From positions 3,442,501-3,506,500 of the forward strand of contig NZ_CP133605.1 in NCBI RefSeq assembly GCF_031199965.1: a stretch of 64,000 nt of DNA, in the 5' to 3' direction. The notes beneath the pieces were generated by a model that worked only from the letters and a program-made list of their open reading frames with translations, did no database searches and was not told where the DNA came from. The position numbers and the translations under genes were made by a program. Origin of the DNA: Paenibacillus sp. D2_2 (lineage in GTDB: Bacteria > Bacillota > Bacilli > Paenibacillales > Paenibacillaceae). Each line of letters opens with the position of its first letter. Positions within the stretch are counted from its first letter, which is position 1. Of the stretch, positions 47,666 to 59,176 are shown in pieces.

Positions 47666-50600
47666 TAAACCATGACTCCTTTCTGCGCCCACATAAGGTC
47701 GATTACTTGAATCATACCTGCGTCTACAGAGAAACTTGTTCGGATACTCTTAATAGTATAGATAGAACGGGTGGTAGTGGTCTTATCTGTAACAAGTACG
47801 TTATCCAGTACCTCTAAGGCAGGGTTAGCAGGGATGGATACCTGAAGCGTTCGACATAGACGCTTCATATCGAAGAACGCTTTCTCCGCTATTTCTTTTT
47901 TAGCTTCGATAGTCTTCGCCCATTTAACGGGGAGCACAGTGGTCCTGATCTCACCCTTCAGTTCCATTAGAATCTCCTTGTCAACGAAGTTACCTTGGTT
48001 ACCGCCTTCGTCTTTCACGACAACGTGACTTCTACCACGAGACCAGTCAAGCGATTTATTAATCGAGATGAGATTGTCATTCTCGGTGAACTCTGCAACG
48101 ATAGGCTTGTTGTAATTTAACCGTTCAAGCCTGTAGGTTCCGTACCTGTCGCAATAGCTTCGGTAAGGGATCTCACTGATGACTTCACCGATGGCTTCAG
48201 ATACCTTAGCGGTATACTGCTCAAACGTCCTTCCGTACTCCTCGGTGAACGGATTTTCCAACCGTTAGGGGTTAGTACCGTTTCTGCTTCCTTAACCTCG
48301 AACTCCCCTTCTTTACCCGGGATAGGGCGGATAACACGCCCTGTCTTCTGATTGACCTCAAAGATGTAGGTCTCATCTACCACATAGTCTGGGTAAGCTA
48401 GGTCTTCGCTTGTTGCCCGCCATCCGACAAGCCCCCATGTTTGATGAGGTCAATGACGACAGACGATTTTACCCAGGCAGGTTTCTCCATTTCCATCGGC
48501 TGAGCTGCGGCTGGTGCTGACGCTTGGGTGGAGGATGTACGAGCCCAGTCATTCGGTGAGGAGAGCATCTCCTGATAATACTTCCATACTCTATCAACCC
48601 AGTTATCACGGTCACCACTCCAAACCATCGGAGCAATGTCACCGCCATCGTGGAAGTACAGAACGTCCGCCTTGGAGGATACCTTCTTCCCTTTTGATGC
48701 CAGCGCCTTCGACATTCGCTCCGCTCCGCGCATCATCTGTGCCTGGATTCCTTTGTATTTAGGGTCACAGTAACCTGCACTGTAACAACCGTAACCAAGA
48801 ATGAAGCTCCCGTTCTCAACTGTGCCCATACCCTTTGTTCCAAGGACTGTCTCGTGTTTACAGATCGCAAGCAGGAATTTATGGTCAGGGATTCCATATG
48901 CCTGTGACTGGGTCTGTGCCGCCATAATGATCTGAGTCAGCCTATCCCCACCAGCTGGAGGAACTGGGTCAGGAACATTGTCCACATGAGTTACCTCAGG
49001 ATACGCCTTCTTCTCAGAGATAACCTTTTCGATCAGCCGCTTGTACATATCCCTAGCAGAGATGTCCAGAGTTGAACCTTCTCCAGTCATATCCACTTTG
49101 TCAATCAGACCAGTAAACACTCTCATAAGATGCTGTCCGTACCCCATATAGATTCGGATAGGCGTGTTCTCGCTAAGAACTCCCACATGGAATCCGTTAA
49201 CAAAATACGACCATGGTGACGTAAGTCCAACAAGTTCAGGGAAGTAAGCGGGATTGTACTCAGGCGAGAAGAAGCCGCGTGGGTTGGAGATTGTGATCCG
49301 CGCTTCCATAGCTTCGCTCTCATACTGGTTATCAACTTCAACACTGATGATGTTAGGTAGAACCTGAGTGTCCATGTAAACAAATGAGCCGACTTGTAAG
49401 GTATCTACCTTGGTGGGCGAGTTATTTAGAAACTCACCGTACTCGAACTGTTGCAAGTATCCCTTAGTCGGGTCGAGCCCCTCCTCCGATTTATCATCTA
49501 GAGGAGGGGAGGGAAGAAGCTCCTGAATACGGATGTAATCGATTGCCATCGTTTTGGCTTCCGTATACCCGTACCCGTATTCTTTTCTCTTACCTCCGTA
49601 GATCACACGAATCTTAATCTGCTTGGAGTTTGCAGGAATGTGTAGATTCTTTAACTCGACTAGTTCCGTTCCTTTGAAGTTCTTCACGTTAGCGAAAGCC
49701 TTATCGTCGATGATTACTTGGAAGGCATCCCCTTCATCGGAGCTGGTGAAGTTCGTCCCGAAACCAATATTTAGAACGCCTTCAGTAGGCATACTCAACT
49801 TGGTCAGATCAATATCAAAATCTACCTTGGCAGATGAAGGTGCAGCGAAAGTATACAGGATCTTACCTCCTGAGTCGTATAATGTCCAACCACTATCAAC
49901 GGACACGTAATCAGCGAAATTAAGTCCTCTTGAATAAACGTCTTTCTCATACCAATTGCGTTTATCAAAATTCTCGCTAAGTTTGATCTCACCTAAATAC
50001 CCACTAACGCTTCCACCATCAATCACATTACCTGTCGTGACAGTATCGCCATACATCTTTCTGAGACCCATGAGGTAAGCTTTAGGATTAACCGCTTTCC
50101 CTCCATCCCCTATTCGAGAGTCTTGGTTCACACCTTCCCAGATCTCAAAGTGCAAGTGACGACCTTTACCTGCTGCTCGTGCAGCTTCATCAACCAGTTT
50201 GCCATTGGAGTATACTTCACCTGTATTCCCTAACTTACCAATCATCTGGCCCTGTGTTACAATGTCATCCAGTGAGCAGTTAATCTCGCTAAGGTGAAAG
50301 TATTTGGTCATGATACCACCAGCATGTTTGAGGTTCACTGTAAACCCGCCACCCTTTGTACGGTCACGGGTGATGTTTACTACCTTACCTTCCCATGCCG
50401 CTAAGATTGGCGTACCTATGTCCTCCCATAGGTCAATACCTTTGTGGGGCCGTTTCCCTCCATCACGGGGTGCACCAAATTCATCCGTGATTGTGATGGT
50501 ATCAATCGTTTTTCCTTGTACAGGGAAACAGATGTCCTGGCTATTAGCAGTTGTGGACCCATCAAACACACCATCAGTTGACTCAGCAATCCATACACTT

Positions 50601-50770
50601 GCCGACTTGGTCACTACTTTTCCATCGTTGATTACATACCTAAACTCCTCAGTCCTACCTGGGATGAAGGCTAGTCTATCCACCTCTACTCTAACTCTCG
50701 GTAGAGCTTTCTCTCCTAGCTTCAGACGTTGAGAGATAACTCTCCGTACATCTTCTGAAATTGGAATCAT
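47665..50770 (-). CDS. Tail hub / tail-associated lysin (M23 peptidase plus lysozyme-like domain), two frameshifts
   Basis: 1,035 residues after repair. Residues ~75-240: M23 metallopeptidase with the zinc ligands in KRPHKGIDLWED and HLHFEIWEG. Next comes a jelly-roll region, then a gp27/hub-like domain (QVLPNIISVEVDNQYESEAM, VFTGLIDKVDMTGEGSTLDI). Residues ~620-750 look like a lysozyme/glucosaminidase fold (KFLLAICKHETVLGTKGMG, YCDPKYKGIQAQMMRGAERM). The C-terminal third is hub-like again (YIFEVNQKTGRVIRPIPG, LNYNKPIVAEFTENDNLISI). Breaks at 48416-48418 (G) and 48254-48257 (A). It probably drills the cell wall during DNA entry. Confidence 0.78.
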
Positions 50771-50782
50771 ACTTGCCCCCCC

Positions 50783-52180
50783 TTACTTGAATCTCTCAAG
50801 GCACCACTTACGGAATCTATTAAGGAAAGTTACTGCTTCCGCTCTTGTCATTGCTGTGTCCCCCATGAACCAAGTTTCAGTTTCCTGCGTTCCTCCTACA
50901 GGCCTCCCCATGTTGGTTACAACGGCAGCTCCATTTAGAGTCTTCTTAATGTCAATCCCTGCGATCAGATGGTCTCCGTTAGCAAATGTTTCGTCTTCCA
51001 TCTCAGCTACGGACTGCTTCCACCAAATATTAGCCCCATACTCAACCTTCAAGTCCTTACTTTGGTAGTAATACGCAGACGGTCGCCCAATGTCTACGAA
51101 TCTCTCACTCTCGCCTTTAGTGTACTCCATGTACACCTCATTCCCCTCAGACAATGGGGAGTTGAACACAATAGTGTGGTTGTCGATCTCCTTGTAATCT
51201 TTATCCACTTTCTGTATGGAACCGTTCAATTTCACGATCAGCTTCTTCGCCCCCGCCGGGTAGTTACCGTTGATACGAATAACCCTCTGACCTTGGAAGG
51301 CGAGAACTACATGTTTGATACCTGTGGTAGGAGCATCCCTGTCAGTGAACCGCGAATAGAATACCTTCCTGAGCTTGTTAATGAGGTGAAAGGCCTCTCC
51401 TCGTGTAATGATCGCTTTAGGGAAAAAGCGGTTATTATACGTAGGATTACTTGTAGTGGCCTTAATACTCTCACTCATCTTCTTGTACGCACCGTTCTCC
51501 ACAATCCAATAGTTAAACTTGCAGGTAACACCATTCAAGTTGAATGGTAGAAACAACGAACCACCTGGACTTACACAATAGACATCCGTTCGGTACCCGA
51601 TTGCTTTAGTTGCAATATCTGTTACCGCCCCTACATCCCCCTGTGTATCAGCCCATACCTCTTTCGGAATACCTAATCTGCGAAGGGGTTGGCCTCCCGC
51701 GTATAGGTACTCCTGATGAGCACGACTATAAGGGTCATAGAAGTACTTATCGTTCTTAGGGATTACCGTTCTGGGCAGATCTCCTAACCAAGACATAGGT
51801 GGTCTCTTCCAATCAGAATCTAGCAAAGGAACTCCATTGCTACAAAATGAAACTATCTGACCTCCCTTGCACCCAACATATAACTCCACGTCCGTCTTAC
51901 CTGAAGCATTTACCGTTGCAGTCTTATATATTGTTTGAACCCCGTCAATAAAAACGTACAGTGGGTTACCATCTGCAGGCTCGATTTTGACAGGTAGATT
52001 GAAAGTTTTCTGATTGGTGGTCGCCTTGATCTCATGGTAGATATAAGGCTTACCACTCTCGAACTGGTTGTAGTTAATACCTGCAACAAATGCTTCACCA
52101 TCTTCAAGGTACATACTTGTGGCTTCCATAACATCGTTATAAAACCAGTCTCCTTCATTCACATCAACCCATTTCCGCAT
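50783..52180 (-). CDS. Virion protein with SLH (S-layer homology) modules
   Basis: 465 residues. The ends and middle carry SLH-type pieces: KWVDVNEGDWFYNDVMEATS at the start, FFPKAIITRGEAFHLINKLR in the middle, and DTAMTRAEAVTFLNRFRKW at the end, matching the D(V)xxxxWxxxxI / ITRAEAxxxxxR pattern. SLH modules of Bacillales surface proteins bind pyruvylated secondary cell-wall polymer. Between them lie beta domains. This suggests direct attachment of the phage to the host SCWP. ATG at 52180 after AGGAGGTG. Confidence 0.75.
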   Translation of the reverse strand: MRKWVDVNEGDWFYNDVMEATSMYLEDGEAFVAGINYNQFESGKPYIYHEIKATTNQKTFNLPVKIEPADGNPLYVFIDGVQTIYKTATVNASGKTDVELYVGCKGGQIVSFCSNGVPLLDSDWKRPPMSWLGDLPRTVIPKNDKYFYDPYSRAHQEYLYAGGQPLRRLGIPKEVWADTQGDVGAVTDIATKAIGYRTDVYCVSPGGSLFLPFNLNGVTCKFNYWIVENGAYKKMSESIKATTSNPTYNNRFFPKAIITRGEAFHLINKLRKVFYSRFTDRDAPTTGIKHVVLAFQGQRVIRINGNYPAGAKKLIVKLNGSIQKVDKDYKEIDNHTIVFNSPLSEGNEVYMEYTKGESERFVDIGRPSAYYYQSKDLKVEYGANIWWKQSVAEMEDETFANGDHLIAGIDIKKTLNGAAVVTNMGRPVGGTQETETWFMGDTAMTRAEAVTFLNRFRKWCLERFK

Positions 52181-52229
52181 TGAAAGCACCTCCTTACTTT
52201 AGAATAGACAGAAAAAAGAGTAGGTCGCC

Positions 52230-52880
52230 CTACTCCCTGATGATTCTCTCTAGTAGCCTCTTGGTCCTCATAAGAAACGTAACGAATTCTGCTCTCGTAA
52301 TGAAGTCCTCGGGTCTAAAATAAATGATTGGTGTACCATCAAGCTCCGAAACTACGACAAGCCCCAAATTTGTCATTTCCATAACAGCAGGTTTAGCCCA
52401 GTGGTCTTTACCATCAGTGGTCTGCAAATCCTGATATTCCATGACGCCCTTGTTGTCGTAACCGTCCTTTTTAATTAGGGTCATCGTCAGCTCTACCTTG
52501 TAACCCTTCTGATCTATGGTAGCGTCACCTTGATGATAGAACACTGAGTCAGCCTTGATTGACTCAACTACCCCGAAGTAGATATTACCCTTCTCGTCAT
52601 AGAACTTGTGTGTCCACCCCACAAACATAAGGTAATCGTGGTAAGACTGCTTATCCTTGAACAGTACGTTAAGGATCGCTCTATAGGATGAAACGCCCAT
52701 CTGATGGAAGTGAGATGGTGCATTAATGATCCTAATTTCCTTGACCTGAGGTTGAGGAGATGGAGAGGAGTAAGGTTCGATAATACGAGCCTTTAATTCC
52801 ATGAACTCCATCCCTGTGTCAACGAACAGCTTTCGCTTATACTTATCGTTGACTAATCCGAATGGGTCGCGCTGGGACAT
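52230..52880 (-). CDS. Baseplate protein with C-terminal SLH-like module
   Basis: 216 residues. The N-terminal ~150 residues resemble distal-tail/baseplate proteins next to tape measures (NAPSHFHQMGVSSYRAILNV, YLMFVGWTHKFYDEKGNIYF). The rest is one SLH-like unit: DHWAKPAVMEMTNLGLVVV then FRPEDFITRAEFVTFLMRT. Its SLH end resembles that of the next gene. AGGAGG start, directly after the tape measure. Confidence 0.72.
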   Translation of the reverse strand: MSQRDPFGLVNDKYKRKLFVDTGMEFMELKARIIEPYSSPSPQPQVKEIRIINAPSHFHQMGVSSYRAILNVLFKDKQSYHDYLMFVGWTHKFYDEKGNIYFGVVESIKADSVFYHQGDATIDQKGYKVELTMTLIKKDGYDNKGVMEYQDLQTTDGKDHWAKPAVMEMTNLGLVVVSELDGTPIIYFRPEDFITRAEFVTFLMRTKRLLERIIRE

Positions 52881-52894
52881 TTAACCATACCTCC

Positions 52895-55800
52895 TTAGTT
52901 TGGATTGTAGCTACTCCCCATGTTCGCCTTTACGTCACTGGCGAACTGGGTCACTAGGTTAGAGTTGTTCTTCTTGAGGGTGCTCTCAAGTGCAGAAGTC
53001 ATCTTCTCAACGTCCTTGGTATCACCTGTCATGTTGTCGATGTTCACATGGACAGTAACGTTGCCGGCACCGACCATAACACTCTTGTGGGTGTTATTCT
53101 GGGTCATATAGTCAAAGTAGTCCATTACCTTGAGACCGTTAGGAACGTTGAAGGTGGACTGTTGTCTGTCCATCTTTTTGTTCATCTCGGCGACGTTCTT
53201 AGATTGTTCCATGCCAATGGTTTGCATTTTTTTCCAAATTGTCATCCACTCATCAGAGCCTTGCACGAAGCCCCCTGTATTGAGCAAATCGGTCCATTTA
53301 GCATAGTATCCTGCGAGCTTGGAGTTCATGTCCGAGAGCCTGGTCTGATTAAGAGCCACAATCTCAGGAGCATCCTCCGTACCTCCATTCTTCGCTAAGA
53401 GATTGTACATCTTCGTGTCGTAATCTATCTGTGTGAGATCAAGATCATCTGACATCTGACGTTCTAGTTCGCTAATCTTACTATTTTTAACCCGATCGAG
53501 ATCAACTTCAGCCTGAGATTGTAATTGTTTTAGATTATCAAGCTGTGCGCCCACCTCGTCCTTCTCTGGACCATCTGCCAACATATCGTAAGTATTTTGT
53601 AGATTCTTAATGGCTTCATTGAAGAACTTGATATTATTCCGCAGATATTGCTCCATAAGGTCCCGCATCTGCTTGGAATCCTCGCGAACTCCACTGATGA
53701 GAAGCCGTGCATGATTAACTTGGTAGTCAGTCTCATTCTTGCTCTGTTTCTTATTGAGGTCACTGCTGTATTTCTGCAGTAGTTCGCCTAGGCTTTCGTA
53801 GTCTATGGTTTGGTTCGTACCATCGGTTGCGGGATCAAGCAATCCATCCTTGTTTGTATCAAGTGGATGATACTTATCTTTCTCCTTCTGCTTCTCTACA
53901 GCTTCTCTATCGCTTTCATTCTTGGCAGCCTTAGCTTCTTGCTCGTAATTGTACTTCTTAGCAAGTTGTTCAGCTACTTGTTCCTTGCTGGCACCCGAGA
54001 ATGTGGATTTGAATCCTTCCCAATAGTCTCCAAACTTATTGTTGGTCGCACTATTCCCGAACAACGAGCTAATACCTCCAGTGAAGACCGCATCCCAACC
54101 AAGACTAATCCCCTTCCAGACCTTTCCAACCCCTGAAGAACCCGTGAAGTCAACGAATTTTTTCGCCAACTCTTCCTTGTTCTCTGCTCGAGCTCCTTTT
54201 TCTCAGCATCTGTCATGCCCATAGCCGCAAGAGGGTCAATTAAGCCAGTAGCAATATCTCCCAACATAAGAGCCTGACCCAAGTAAGGAACGCTTTTGAG
54301 TGGACTTAGCCATTTACCAAACTTAGAAATTGACTTCAAACCTTTAGTTAAACCTCCGAGTATTCCCTTACCTGCTCTAGCTACCACCCCTGCTTCTCTT
54401 GTCCCTGCGACACCAGCTCTCGCCGCACGCTCAACATTGACAGCCCGCTCAGTTATAATCTTGCCCTCCATGTCACGAAGGATTTTTCCGTTAGCCCCAC
54501 GCATAGGAGTATTCTTGCTGAATAGTGCACCCAGGCTTCGGGTTTGGAACACGTCTTTAACCTTACCGAAGACGCCGCGCTTACTGCGGCCACCGACTAA
54601 ATCCTTGGCAAGAAGACCCATCATAGCTACGTCCGCAAGACCAGCACCACTTTGGTTGCGGCTTCCTGCACTCGCAACACCACCACCAGGAATACCAAGT
54701 GTACCTGTCAGATGGGCGCGTTCAAGCTCCTTCATCTTCGCTACGTATGTCGTTGCGCTTATAGTACCGCTCCTGAAAGAGTTGTTGAGCCTGTCGACTT
54801 CTCGCTTCAGGCGGGATACTTTGCCGTCCGACAGCCCTGCTTCTCTACCGATCTTCTTAATTTCAACATCGTAACGAGAAGCATCTAGAGTGCCCGATTT
54901 AAACTCATGATTCAAGAAAGTCATATTTTTCTTAAGTTGCGTCGAGTCGATTCCCATATCATCCATAGCTAATGTTAGAGCCTTAGCACGGTTCTGAAGC
55001 TTCAACATTGCTCGACCGTTATCATTAAGTTCTGCATTCAAGGATTCAAGACTGCGTCTCGTCTTTCCATCCTGTGCATCCAATAATTTAAGCTCTTTAC
55101 GAAGCCGTTCAGTTTCCTTGCCCTTAGCTCTGATGATAGTCGCCGCACGGTCTGACTCCACAGAATGGAATGAAGCAGCCGTAGTGTCACCTCTACTTAT
55201 TGCCTTCTGATATAAAGAAGAATGTTCTTCACGTCTAGCTTGTAGTCCGCGAATTTCACTTTCCTTCTGAACGATCCTGTTGCTCACTTCAGAACGGCGG
55301 TAGCTACGGGCATTAGCATTGTTTTGGTGCCTAGTGATCTCTTCTTCGATTCCTATACGTCTAAGGTTCTCCATACGCGCATTATCGTTCAGCGCTTGAC
55401 CATACCTCTCGATTTTCTTCGTATGTCTTTTCTTATCTGCATTGTCCACCGCATTACTAAGCTTGCCCCATGCGACCTTAACGCCTACGCCTGTCATGAT
55501 ACGTGCGATCAGACCCATGGCATCAGCGATACCTCCTGCATGGTCCCCAATAATACGAAGGAACGCGGTCAGGTAGGTTGCGAGGTGGGAGAACTCTCCC
55601 TTCAGTTCGTCCCAAGCTTCGAAGGTAGCGACCTGCCAAGCCGTCTTAAGTTGGTTCTGTTTGAATTCCCAAGTGTCCATCTCACCTGCACGAAAGTACT
55701 CTGAGGTAGCTTCATCAGCACCTTTGACCTGAGATACATATGAATCCAGGGCTTCCTTGAGGCTCAGCTTACCATCTTTGTCCTTGTCAGCCCCATCCTT

Positions 55801-58152
55801 ATCTCCTAGTTTCATCACTTTCTCCATTGAAAATTGAAGCTCAGCGGTGAGTGCAGATACGTCAGACGTACTACTCATTTTCCATTGCGGGAATAGTTGT
55901 TGCCACATCTTAAGACGGGACGCATCATTCAATTGGGTACTTGTCTCAAGAATGTTGGCGAAGATTTCCGAGAAGTCTTTTAGAGAGCCATCCTTGTTGT
56001 TCGGGTTAAGATTACCGAACAACTGAGGATTCATTTCTGCCATCGAAGCAAGTTGTTCCTGCCCCTTTTTGGTGTACCCTTTGTCGAGAATGGATTTCCA
56101 GAATACACCTTCCCCTGCACCCGAACGGGCCGCCGCTTGAGTAAATAAAGATGAGTAAGCAATGGAGTTTGCCAGAGCATCCTCTTTAGTCATGTTACCC
56201 ATAGCGTTACGGAACACCGGACCTACCTTTTTCTGACTTGCTATCGAGCTCTCGAGACTGCTCCCAGAGGCGTTTGAAGCCATAATCATCATATTATTGA
56301 CTTTTTGGAGGGCGTAACCATTAATGCCCCACTGTGTTGATATACCCTCAAAACCAGTTGCCGCCTTCTCTACATCGACTTTTCCTATAGAGCGAGCTTT
56401 GGCGACTTCTCTAGCGAAGGCGGTTGCTTCGTAAGGGTTACTATACCCGCGGGAAGCAATATGATAGGCAAGACCTACATCCTCCTGGTTGATACCATTG
56501 AGAAGAGCAATCGTCTGAAGGTCCTTGATAGCACCCGTTTTCAAGTACTCTTTAACCTCTTTTGTCGCAGTATCCACCTCAGTAGCTTTCTGCTCAGGAG
56601 TCAATTTGCCGCCATATTTTTCTTCCAGTTGACTCATTATACCTTTGACCAGATCTTCCCCTAGGCGGCTCATATTGGTAGTTATTTTAGGGGAGGCAGT
56701 TCCCTGTCCCTCTGTTTCAAGATACTTGACCTCAAAATTCTGTCTCGCTTTTGCCATTTGATAGTCAAATGCTTCTGCAGAGCGAAATGACTCGTTTATC
56801 AGTGGGGCCGCATAATCTGAAACCCCCGATGTAAGCTTACTCAGAGTATCGACTACAAAAGTATCGAGCCAACCTTGAGTATTTACACGGTTCCGATTGT
56901 CTTGTACTGGATTACTCGTGTAGTTTCCAGAGATGTCAACAGGCTTTCCAATGGTGGATCCAATGGAACTGGAAGCTTTTAGAGTATTTTGAGTGAGTAC
57001 CTGCAATGCTACATTGTACTTGAACAGTTCACCCGTAGCCTCGTCAATGGAACCCGTAAGGGTACTGAGGTTATGCTCAGCATTCTTCACCTCAACCTTC
57101 CAGGTGTTTGTGGGGCTGTTTATGTTGAACCGCTCACTGAATACCGCCTGGTTACCATTCGGAATCGAAGACCCTGCGATCTTCTCACCACGCTTACGTC
57201 TGATTTCTACTTGATTCTTCAACTCGCGGTTAATTGCCATAAGCTCAGATTTGAAGGCACGAGCATCGGCAATATCTCGAGAGTCGATAGCACGATCAAC
57301 AAGTTCAGCTAGGCGACTTAACTGTCCTTCGTCTACGAGGTTGTCTATCCGAAGCGTCTCTAGATCTCTCTTAAGAGCATTCTTCGATACTTTAAGAGAC
57401 TTCTCACGGCGCTGGTCAGCGTTAAGCTGTCTGCTATTCCGAACAAGATCGACATATTGCTCCTTTGCGCTTTTAAACTGTATTGGATCAGCGTATGAAG
57501 CGTTAATGCGATCTCCAAGTTGAGCTATCTTATCGACTGGCAACAGACTTCCTGCCCTCAGACGGTTCATCTTCTCCCTCAGCTTGTCTATTTCAATCAC
57601 GCTGACGTCACCCGTAGAGTCTGATACTCCACCGTACGTAAATGGCTGTTCAGATACAACGACTGAATCGTTAACAGGAGGTCTATAACCAATACTAGGT
57701 ATGAATTGAGCCAGGTTCTTGATCTCGTTAAGGGCCCCTTTGTAGAAGGCTCTCAGGTCACTGGTCAGAACTTTAATCATTTGTGACTGAGCATCGTCCA
57801 TCATCTCACTCACACGTCTCACTAATACGTGAGCGTCTGTCAGGTCAGGTCTAATATCAACCTTACCAAGGGCTTCGGAGTAAGAACTATTCACAGAAGT
57901 CGTATTCTTAACTACAACATTTTGGAACTTGTTAAAGACGGCACGGACACCATCCTCCATAATCTGACCTGTAGCCTTCTCCGACAATAACCCTTCATTT
58001 TCTACTTTATGAACAGCATCCGAGAGGGTGTCGAACGATTGACCAAGTTCGCCCACCTTACCCGCGAACTCGCCCGTCTTCTCAACGGACTTACCAAAGT
58101 CCTTTAAAATCTCGGTTGTTAGAGAGTGCTTTTGTCCTTGAGTTTCAGCCAT
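52895..58152 (-). CDS. Tail tape measure protein, frameshifted
   Basis: 1,752 residues after one base near 54190 is restored (TDAEKKEL/RAENKEELAKKFV). Long alpha-helical regions (residues ~200-330 and 900-1150), a phage-tail TMP domain with MSRLGEDLVKGIM, a hydrophobic stretch (GGIADAMGLIARIMTGVGV), and a C-terminal coil (KNETDYQVNHARLLISG). An EF-hand-like DTNKDGLLDPATDG and DKDGADKDKDGKLS, calcium-loop-like, are present. Tape measures set tail length and reach into the cell. Its length predicts a tail near 260 nm at 0.15 nm per residue. The ATG at 58152 is chosen; an upstream in-frame start is possible. Confidence 0.85.
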
Positions 58153-58219
58153 TACAATCACCGTCCTCATAAATAAATCCCGTTCCACCTTAGTTTAGGC
58201 AAAACGGGACAGAACTCAC

Positions 58220-58582
58220 TTATCCTCCAAGGGCTTGTGCTAAGAGACCAATGTCATCCTCAGAGATTTCGGTATAATCTTCGTCATTAAAGGTTCTATT
58301 ACGTCTGAGCGTACCATCGACACCTTCTGTCTCTCCCCCGCCGCCACCGAACATGCGCAGAGGTGCTGTCATAAGCTCAACCTCGAACTGGACGTACCTA
58401 TCGGCTGACTTACACAGCTCCGCAACCTGAGGGAGCGTGTACTCCCAAATCTCCCACTTATTCAGTCCACAGTGCTTATGGAGGGTAAAGAAGATTTCTC
58501 CCCAGTGAAGTGACTCCTGAGTCTCAGTATCACGGATTTCGGTTCCCTCCATCGGCTCCCCCTCGGTGCGTTCTACTTTTTT
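58220..58582 (-). CDS. Tail assembly chaperone, frameshift-extension (GT) part
   Basis: A 110-codon frame (MEGTEIRDTETQESLHWGEI, then TLHKHCGLNKWEIWEYTLPQ) whose open frame extends back to the slip site at 58576-58582 and joins the end of the upstream chaperone in the -1 frame as KKVERTEGEPMEGTE. This is the T domain of the gpG/gpGT arrangement of long-tailed phages. It may also be made alone from its ATG, but no good ribosome site precedes it. The 277-residue fusion recruits the tape measure to the tail tube. Confidence 0.72.
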   Translation of the reverse strand, partial: KKVERTEGEPMEGTEIRDTETQESLHWGEIFFTLHKHCGLNKWEIWEYTLPQVAELCKSADRYVQFEVELMTAPLRMFGGGGGETEGVDGTLRRNRTFNDEDYTEISEDDIGLLAQALGG

Positions 58583-59052
58583 AGACCATTCAAACCAATA
58601 AGGCTGTCTATGACCTTACGTGCCGTATCTAAGTCGAGGTATTCATCAAGGTAGTCACGATTAACGTTGTATTCCCCTTCCACGCCTTTCGTAACAATGT
58701 GAGGGTAGTTCTTGAACGCCATGCCTAAAATGTCGAACAAATCTTGCTGACGTTTCAAATCATTCTCCTCGTCGTCAGTAGGGATGAAGTTCAGGATGAT
58801 CGCGTCGACGTTTACTGTCTTCAGGAGCTTCATAAGTCTACGGGCATCCTTTAGGTTACACGGAGGGATTCTATATTTACGCCCGTCGCGGAGAGAAATA
58901 ATCTCGTCATCCTCGAAGAAGGCTCTCTCAGCAGCCTCTGCTTCCGCTTGGCTATAACTCCTGTTATCCGGGTCGTTCTTGAATCTTTCAGCGGCTTCAG
59001 CGTTCAGCTTCTCAGCTAATTCGCGTTCTGCTTTTTCCTTTTCTGTCTCCAT
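58573..59052 (-). CDS. Tail assembly chaperone (G-type)
   Basis: 159 residues: an N-terminal charged coiled coil (KAERELAEKLNAEAAERF), then SLRDGRKYRIPPCNLKDARR, PHIVTKGVEGEYNVNRDYLD and RKVIDSLIGLNGLKK. It lies between the tube and the tape measure, where the first of two chaperones is expected. It ends CTA AAA AAG TAG, containing the slip heptamer. GGGGAGG start. Confidence 0.75.
   Translation of the reverse strand: METEKEKAERELAEKLNAEAAERFKNDPDNRSYSQAEAEAAERAFFEDDEIISLRDGRKYRIPPCNLKDARRLMKLLKTVNVDAIILNFIPTDDEENDLKRQQDLFDILGMAFKNYPHIVTKGVEGEYNVNRDYLDEYLDLDTARKVIDSLIGLNGLKK
58576..58582 (-). other. Programmed -1 frameshift slip site
   Basis: A AAA AAG, the dnaX-type heptamer, directly before the stop of the first chaperone. 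A -1 slip reads through into the second frame with no stop between. Conserved in tail chaperone genes of long-tailed phages. Confidence 0.7.
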
Positions 59053-59088
59053 AATGTAATCCTCCCCTGAGTTTTATTTCTCCCCTAA

Positions 59089-59160
59089 AAAAATGAAAAA
59101 CCTGGCAAGGCAAGGGTCTGTGCAGGGGAGGACACAGATTCCGTTCATTACCTTGCCAGG
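59089..59160 (-). terminator. Large hairpin terminator after the tail tube gene
   Basis: Perfect 10-bp arms CCTGGCAAGG / CCTTGCCAGG (59101-59160) enclose TCTGTG / CACAGA, followed on the minus strand by TTTTTCATTTTTTT. It lets tube protein outnumber the downstream tail genes. Confidence 0.82.
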
Positions 59161-59176
59161 GATATGAGGTTACGGT

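Noticed and set aside
58220..58582. Frameshift between the tail chaperones as another sequencing error
   Set aside because: Here the junction is a canonical A AAA AAG before a stop in a gene pair known to use -1 slippage, so it is more likely programmed.
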